From JAWKHR01 sp041394725 (GTDB lineage Bacteria > Acidobacteriota > Vicinamibacteria > Vicinamibacterales > SCN-69-37), in NCBI GenBank assembly GCA_041394725.1, contig JAWKHR010000010.1, positions 91,150 to 155,149 on the forward strand: DNA of 64,000 nt. Reading direction: 5' to 3'. Below the pieces are notes generated by a model. The model had not been told where the DNA came from. It saw only the letters and a program-made list of their open reading frames with translations, and did not search any database. Every line of letters begins with the position of its first letter. Position 1 is the first letter of the stretch. The translations under genes and the position numbers were made by a program. Positions 60,109 through 64,000 of this stretch are shown here, one piece after another.

Positions 60109-62742
60109 TCACTCCGTCCGCAGCGCCACCAGGGGATCGACCCGCATCGCACGCCGGGCGGGGAGCCACACCGCGACCAGCGCGACCACCAGCACCAGGG
60201 CGAGGGCCAGGGCGTAGGCGCGCAGGTCGGCGGAGGCGAGGCCGAAGACCAGGCTGCCGAGGGCGCGCACGAGCAGCGCGGACGCCGCGAGTCCGGTGAC
60301 GAGGCCCGCGCCGACGAGCCGGAGCGCGCGCCCGAGCGCCTCGCGGAAGATCCGGCGCGGCGGCGATCCGAGCGCGAGCCGGATGCCGAACTCGCGGCGC
60401 CGCCGGGCGGCGACGAAGCTCATCAGCGCGTAGAGGCCGATGCCGGCGACAATCGCCGAGAGCGCGCCGACCATGGCCGCGAACGCGCTCTGGGCGCGCT
60501 CGAGTGCCAGGCTGTCCGAGATGATCGCGTCGAAGGTCGCGGCGTTCTCGATCAGCAGGTCGCCGCTGAGGCCGCGCAGCGCCTGTCGCACTGCCGGCAT
60601 CGCGGCCGGGCCGGTGTCCGCGCGGAAGACGAGATCGATCCAGTACGGCGAGACCTGCGCGAGGGGCACGAAGACGCGATAGCCCGGGTCGGTGCCCAGC
60701 ATGATGTCGCCCGCGACGCCGACGATCTCGTACGACTCGGGCGGGTTGCCGAAGAACGCGACGGGAATCCGGTGGCCGACCGGGTTCCCGTCCGGGAACA
60801 GGCGCGCGAGGCGCGCGTTGACGATGGCGACCCGCGGCGCCGTGGTCGTGTCGTCCGGCGTGAACGCCCGCCCCCGCACCGGCGTGCCCATCGTCTCGAA
60901 GTAGCCGGGGCTGGCCGCATGGAGCGCGGCGATGACGCGGTCGCCGCCATCGGTCGGCTGGAGCGGGGCTCCGCCGAGGATGCCGAGCCGGCTGCCCGGG
61001 AACCCCGTGGTCGCGGCGGCCAGGCGGACGCCCGGCACCGCGGTGACCCGCGCGATCATCTCGTCGAAGGCGCGCGCCCGCCGCGTGGTGTCCTCGTACG
61101 AGTCGTCGGAGAACGGCAGGCTGACGTTGAGCGCCTGGAGGCCGCGCGGATCGTAGCCGCGGTCCCGGCCGACCGCGGCGCCGAACGACCGGACCATCGC
61201 GCTCGCGCCCACGAGCAGGACGACGGCGAGGACGATCTCGACGACCACGAAGCCGCGCTGGGCCCGCGTGACGCCGGACGCCGCCGCGCGCGCGCCCGTG
61301 ATCGCTTCCGACGACCGCAGGGATCGCAGGCCGAGCGCCGACAGCAGCCCGACCATCGCCGCCGCGACCAGCGCGACGCCGGCCGCGGCACCGACGACCG
61401 GCAGGTTCAGGCCGATGTCCTGCAGGCCCGCCATCTGCGCCGGCATGACGGCGGAGACGATCCGGGTGCCGTAGGCCGCGAGGCCGAGACCGCCGGCGCA
61501 GCCCGCCAGGGTCAGCATCGCGCTCTCGGCCACCAGCGCGCGTGCCAGGCGCCAGCGCGATGCGCCGAGCGAGAGGCAGACGGCGAGCTCACCGCGCCGC
61601 GCGGTGTTGCGCGCCAGCAGCAGGCCGGCGAGGTTGGTGCAGCCGATGACGAGGAAGAGCGCGACCAGGCCGAGCAGCGTCTGGTACGCCAGCCGGCTCG
61701 ACGCCGACGCGGTCACGTCGGCGGGGCTGACGCTCACGGTCCATTCCGTCGCGTCCCCGCCGAGTCCGGCCGCCCGGCGCCTGGCCCGCGCATCGACCTC
61801 GGCGCCCGCCGAGGCGAGCGTGCGGCCGGGGGCGAGCCGGCCGACCGCCTCGACGAACCGGCGGCTGGACCCCTCGAACCGGGACGCGATCCACGCGTCG
61901 GCCGACAGGACGCGCGGGAAGACGAAGCCCCGCGGCATGACGCCGACGACCTGGTACGCCTCGTCGCCCATCGTGATCGTGCGGCCGACGACTGCCGGGT
62001 CGCGATTGAACCGGCGCGTCCAGAACGCGTCGCTGAGGACGAGCACCGGGGCGCCGGCGTCGGCGTCCGACAGATCGCGGCCGAGGGCCGGGTGGACGCC
62101 GAGGACGCGGAACAGGTTCGGCGACACGCGATGCGTCACGACGCGCACGGGCTCGTCGCCGACCCGCGCGACCATCGCGCCGTAGCTGAAGCCGGCGATG
62201 CCGGAGAACGCGTCGGGGTCGCGGCTGAGGTCGGCCAGCTCGTCGCCCGAGAGCGAGGCGCGCGATCCGGTGGGCACGTGCAGCGCGTGAATCCACGCCA
62301 GCCGATCGGGTTCGGCAAAGGGCAGCGGCTTCAGCCACACGGCCCAGGCGAGGCTGAAGACCGTCGAGACCGCGCCGATGCCGATGGCGAGCGTCGCGAT
62401 GGCCAGCGCGCTGAAGGCGGGCGCCTGGCGGAGGCGACGCGCGGCCAGGCGGACGTCGGAGACGAGACCGGTGTGACGCATGGGATGGAGCCTCCTGAGG
62501 TGCGCGACCGAATCCCGTCCCCGTCGCGCCAGCCACGGCAAGGCCGAATGCGCGAGGTGCCACCGCAGGAACCTCGCGGCCGCCCGCCGGCCACCGGCGT
62601 CGGCGATCTCGCGGGCCTCGTCCTCGAGATCCGCGAGGATGTCCTCGCGTTCCGCGCGCGGCGCCAGCAGGCGGACGACGGCGCGGTGGCGGCTCGACAG
62701 CGGCGACGACCGCGGCGCTACTTCGTGGTCCGGGCGTTCCAT
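60109..62742 (-). CDS. ADOP-type ABC permease (MacB/FtsX-like), PadR-linked
   Basis: An 877-residue duplicated permease with the cytoplasmic N-terminal region of the PadR-linked class (about 1-85, EREDILADLEDEAREIADAG). First helix at about 103-125 (APAFSALAIATLAIGIGA), core domain one about 135-330, FtsX domain about 345-480 (SLGASRWRLARALVAESAML), core domain two about 515-720, FtsX domain about 755-870 ending PARRAMRVDPLVALRTE. The start overlaps the end of padR by 25 bases. No ATPase neighbour. Same gene order as padR-permease at 29392-32411, but the two permeases are clearly diverged. Confidence 0.88.
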   Translation of the reverse strand: MERPDHEVAPRSSPLSSRHRAVVRLLAPRAEREDILADLEDEAREIADAGGRRAAARFLRWHLAHSALPWLARRGRDSVAHLRRLHPMRHTGLVSDVRLAARRLRQAPAFSALAIATLAIGIGAVSTVFSLAWAVWLKPLPFAEPDRLAWIHALHVPTGSRASLSGDELADLSRDPDAFSGIAGFSYGAMVARVGDEPVRVVTHRVSPNLFRVLGVHPALGRDLSDADAGAPVLVLSDAFWTRRFNRDPAVVGRTITMGDEAYQVVGVMPRGFVFPRVLSADAWIASRFEGSSRRFVEAVGRLAPGRTLASAGAEVDARARRRAAGLGGDATEWTVSVSPADVTASASSRLAYQTLLGLVALFLVIGCTNLAGLLLARNTARRGELAVCLSLGASRWRLARALVAESAMLTLAGCAGGLGLAAYGTRIVSAVMPAQMAGLQDIGLNLPVVGAAAGVALVAAAMVGLLSALGLRSLRSSEAITGARAAASGVTRAQRGFVVVEIVLAVVLLVGASAMVRSFGAAVGRDRGYDPRGLQALNVSLPFSDDSYEDTTRRARAFDEMIARVTAVPGVRLAAATTGFPGSRLGILGGAPLQPTDGGDRVIAALHAASPGYFETMGTPVRGRAFTPDDTTTAPRVAIVNARLARLFPDGNPVGHRIPVAFFGNPPESYEIVGVAGDIMLGTDPGYRVFVPLAQVSPYWIDLVFRADTGPAAMPAVRQALRGLSGDLLIENAATFDAIISDSLALERAQSAFAAMVGALSAIVAGIGLYALMSFVAARRRREFGIRLALGSPPRRIFREALGRALRLVGAGLVTGLAASALLVRALGSLVFGLASADLRAYALALALVLVVALVAVWLPARRAMRVDPLVALRTE

Positions 62743-63047
62743 GCCGCGATCATCCGGGTCAGGACCGACGTCGAGTAGGTGAGCGCGCGCGTGCCGGCGG
62801 GCGTCAGCCGGAAGCACGTGCGTGCGCGACCGCCCTGGACGGGGCGGGGCGGATCCACGCGCGTGCGCAGCAGCCCCTTGTCGGCCAGTCGCGCGAGCGT
62901 GTTGTAGACGGCGCCAATCGCGACAGGCCGGCCCGTCGCTGCCTCCAGGTGCTTCCGCACCTTCAAGCCGTACGCCTCGTCGCCCAGCTGTCCGACCGCG
63001 AGCAGCGTGCAGACCTCGAATTCGCCGAGCCAGTCACCCTTGGCCAT
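62718..63047 (-). CDS. PadR-family transcriptional regulator
   Basis: A 109-residue PadR repressor: GEFEVCTLLAVGQLGDEAYGLKVRKHLEA (8-36), recognition region VAIGAVYNTLARLADKGLLRTR and the wing RARTCFRLTPAGTRALTYS. The Val-Tyr-Asn-Thr-Leu series is the classic PadR signature. A short perfect palindrome sits just upstream of its start, suggesting autoregulation. Its stop lies inside the ADOP permease gene, so the two are translated from one message. Confidence 0.92.
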   Translation of the reverse strand: MAKGDWLGEFEVCTLLAVGQLGDEAYGLKVRKHLEAATGRPVAIGAVYNTLARLADKGLLRTRVDPPRPVQGGRARTCFRLTPAGTRALTYSTSVLTRMIAAWNARTTK

Positions 63048-63051
63048 GGTC

Positions 63052-63064
63052 TTTGTTCGACAAA
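63052..63064. promoter_or_regulatory. Palindrome before padR, probable operator
   Basis: TTTGTTCGACAAA is a perfect inverted repeat (TTTGT with ACAAA, 3-base centre) five bases upstream of the padR start codon and AT-rich in a GC-rich genome. Position and symmetry suit autorepression; PadR sites are usually longer, so the full operator may extend outward. Confidence 0.45.
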
Positions 63065-63148
63065 CGAGAACTTAGACGCCGGGACCGGGCGGCTGGTTGG
63101 TCCGGGGGCTCCGGTGGCCAACCGAGCCGCGCCGTTCCGGATAGTGCT

Positions 63149-63177
63149 TTGACATCTGATGCGTGATGCGTGATGAT
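63149..63177 (+). promoter_or_regulatory. Promoter and heptamer repeats ahead of vapBC
   Basis: TTGACA (63149-63154) is a consensus -35. Directly after it TGATGCG, TGATGCG and TGATGAT stand in tandem (63157-63163, 63164-63170, 63171-63177), filling the -35/-10 spacer and the -10 region. A bound antitoxin complex there would silence the promoter. Confidence 0.5.
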
Positions 63178-63183
63178 TCAGGC

Positions 63184-63411
63184 ATGCGCACTACGCTCGA
63201 CCTCGACGAGGACGTGTTGCAGGCCGCGAAGGAACTGGCGGCGGCGCGGGGGACGACGGCCGGCAGGATCCTGTCCGACCTGGCGCGTCGCGCGCTGGCC
63301 TCGCCCCACAAGGGAAAAGTGCGCAACGGCGTGCCGCTGCTGTCACGCCGGTCCGGCCATGCACCGCGGCCGACGATGAAGCTCGTCAACGAGCTGCGGG
63401 ACGATTCGTAG
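63184..63411 (+). CDS. VapB-like ribbon-helix-helix antitoxin
   Basis: A 75-residue protein whose N-terminus MRTTLDLDEDVLQAAKELAAARGTTAGRILSDLARRAL has the ribbon-helix-helix layout (strand MRTTLDL, two helices). The C-terminal tail (about 45-75, PLLSRRSGHAPRPTMKLVNELRDD) would wrap around the toxin. It is followed 19 bases later by a PIN-domain toxin gene, the usual vapBC order. The ATG at 63184 gives the normal RHH start; an ATG 21 bases upstream lies in the repeat block. The antitoxin should neutralise VapC and repress its own promoter. Confidence 0.85.
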   Translation: MRTTLDLDEDVLQAAKELAAARGTTAGRILSDLARRALASPHKGKVRNGVPLLSRRSGHAPRPTMKLVNELRDDS

Positions 63412-63430
63412 GTCCCGCGAGCCGCATCGG

Positions 63431-63886
63431 ATGCCGCGCGTCAGCCTGCTCGACGTCAACGTGCTCGTGGCGCTCTTCGACCCGGACCACGTGCATCACG
63501 ACCTGGCGCATGACTGGTTCGAGGATTCCGGTGTCCAGGGCTGGGCGACGTGTGCCGTCACCGAGAACGGCTTCGTCCGCGTCGTGTCCAATCCCCGCTA
63601 TCGCCCCGAGGCGCCGCGGCCGGTGGAGGCGCTCGATCGGCTGCGCCGCTTCTGCGCGGGCGGCGGCCATCAGTTCTGGGCCGATGCGGTCTCGCTACGC
63701 GACACGACCCTGTTCGACCTGAATATGGCGCGGGGTTACCGGCAGCTCACCGACATCTATCTGCTCGGCGTGGCGCACCGGATGGGTGGTCGGCTGGCCA
63801 CGTTCGACCGCGGGATACCGCTGTCGGCGGTCAGGGGTGCGCGTCCGCAGACACTGGCCGTCATCAGCGGGCCGTCGGACGGGTAG
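63431..63886 (+). CDS. VapC-like PIN-domain toxin
   Basis: A 151-residue PIN-domain ribonuclease of the VapC type. The four acidic active-site residues are in place: Asp8 (SLLDVNVLVAL), Glu45 (TENGFVRV), Asp108 (QLTDIYLLGVA) and Asp126 (LATFDRGI). The HHDLAHDWF and TENGFVRVVSNPRY segments put it in the TA-system VapC subgroup acting on tRNA or rRNA. It looks complete, so the module should be functional, in contrast to the decayed MntA/HepT pair at 33700-34140. Confidence 0.9.
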   Translation: MPRVSLLDVNVLVALFDPDHVHHDLAHDWFEDSGVQGWATCAVTENGFVRVVSNPRYRPEAPRPVEALDRLRRFCAGGGHQFWADAVSLRDTTLFDLNMARGYRQLTDIYLLGVAHRMGGRLATFDRGIPLSAVRGARPQTLAVISGPSDG

Positions 63887-63941
63887 CGGTCCGGGGCGGC
63901 GCGACGGGCGCCACCGACGACAGGTCGCGAATCTGCCGTTG

Positions 63942-64000
63942 TTACCGGCCGCTCGCCACCGCGGGCGTCGCGTGCTGCGCGATCGCCGCGAGCTGACGAA
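63942..64000 (-). CDS. Possible C-terminal end of a gene entering from beyond the window
   Basis: One minus-strand frame reads RQLAAIAQHATPAVASGR and then stops (TAA). The length is too short to identify, and the other frames are also open for part of it. Listed only because the remaining 59 bases otherwise hold nothing. Confidence 0.22.
   Translation of the reverse strand, partial: RQLAAIAQHATPAVASGR

Noticed and set aside
59995..62778. Long plus-strand frame (about 930 codons)
   Set aside because: Antisense to the fourth ADOP permease; Arg/Asp/Glu-rich low-information product with no family features.

Overview
The window is high-GC, gene-dense bacterial chromosome and very probably comes from an Acidobacteriota genome of the Vicinamibacteria type. 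Four lines of evidence support this: four large MacB/FtsX-like permeases with no partner ATPase (the ADOP type expanded in Acidobacteria), two of them paired with PadR regulators; TolB-propeller sensor proteins, including a Ser/Thr kinase fused to a propeller; a sortilin-type BNR-repeat exoprotein; and futalosine-route menaquinone synthesis (mqnE). Many starts are GTG, and neighbouring genes often overlap by ATGA or GTGA. Placement below phylum is inference.

Layout. 1-1340: start of a TonB-dependent receptor behind a cobalamin riboswitch. 1479-5154: yjbQ, mqnE, nadA (with a folded leader) and superoxide dismutase. 5164-5424: AT-richer repeat block. 5418-9211: moeA, moaB, a family 3 glycosidase and a tRNA-Arg, all damaged by indels or substitutions; because they are adjacent, this looks more like a poor-quality assembly stretch than biology. 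9479-14988: a TIM-barrel protein, then a tightly overlapping operon of cupin/JmjC-like protein, cNMP-domain patatin phospholipase and CFA-synthase-like methyltransferase. 15399-17612: divergent exported protein with a degenerate caspase-like core.

17647-33618: exported M20 peptidase and amidohydrolase, a one-component sensor, a BNR exoprotein with a partner bearing tandem TonB-C-like domains, small exported unknowns, a GyrI-like protein, PadR plus ADOP permease, and a two-domain exported protein. 33700-34140: remains of an MntA/HepT toxin-antitoxin pair. 34201-44147: second ADOP permease, a G-rich minisatellite, TetR with a VOC protein, CsbD, DUF885 hydrolase with a MenA-like prenyltransferase, third ADOP permease.

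44199-52602: small membrane protein, OB-fold-like exported protein, EamA transporter, membrane proteins, and two tandem exported carboxypeptidase-regulatory-domain proteins. 52610-55226: a PA2779/PA2778-type pair in which the C39-like peptidase continues into what looks like an Omp85-type barrel. 55355-57159: a GSCFA/SGNH esterase pair. 57285-63047: kinase-propeller sensor, fourth ADOP permease and its PadR. 63184-63886: VapBC-like pair. The last 59 bases may hold the end of another gene.

The best candidates for something undescribed are the C39-Omp85 fusion, the cupin/patatin/CFA operon with its divergent caspase-like neighbour, the tandem TonB-C protein and the nadA leader.
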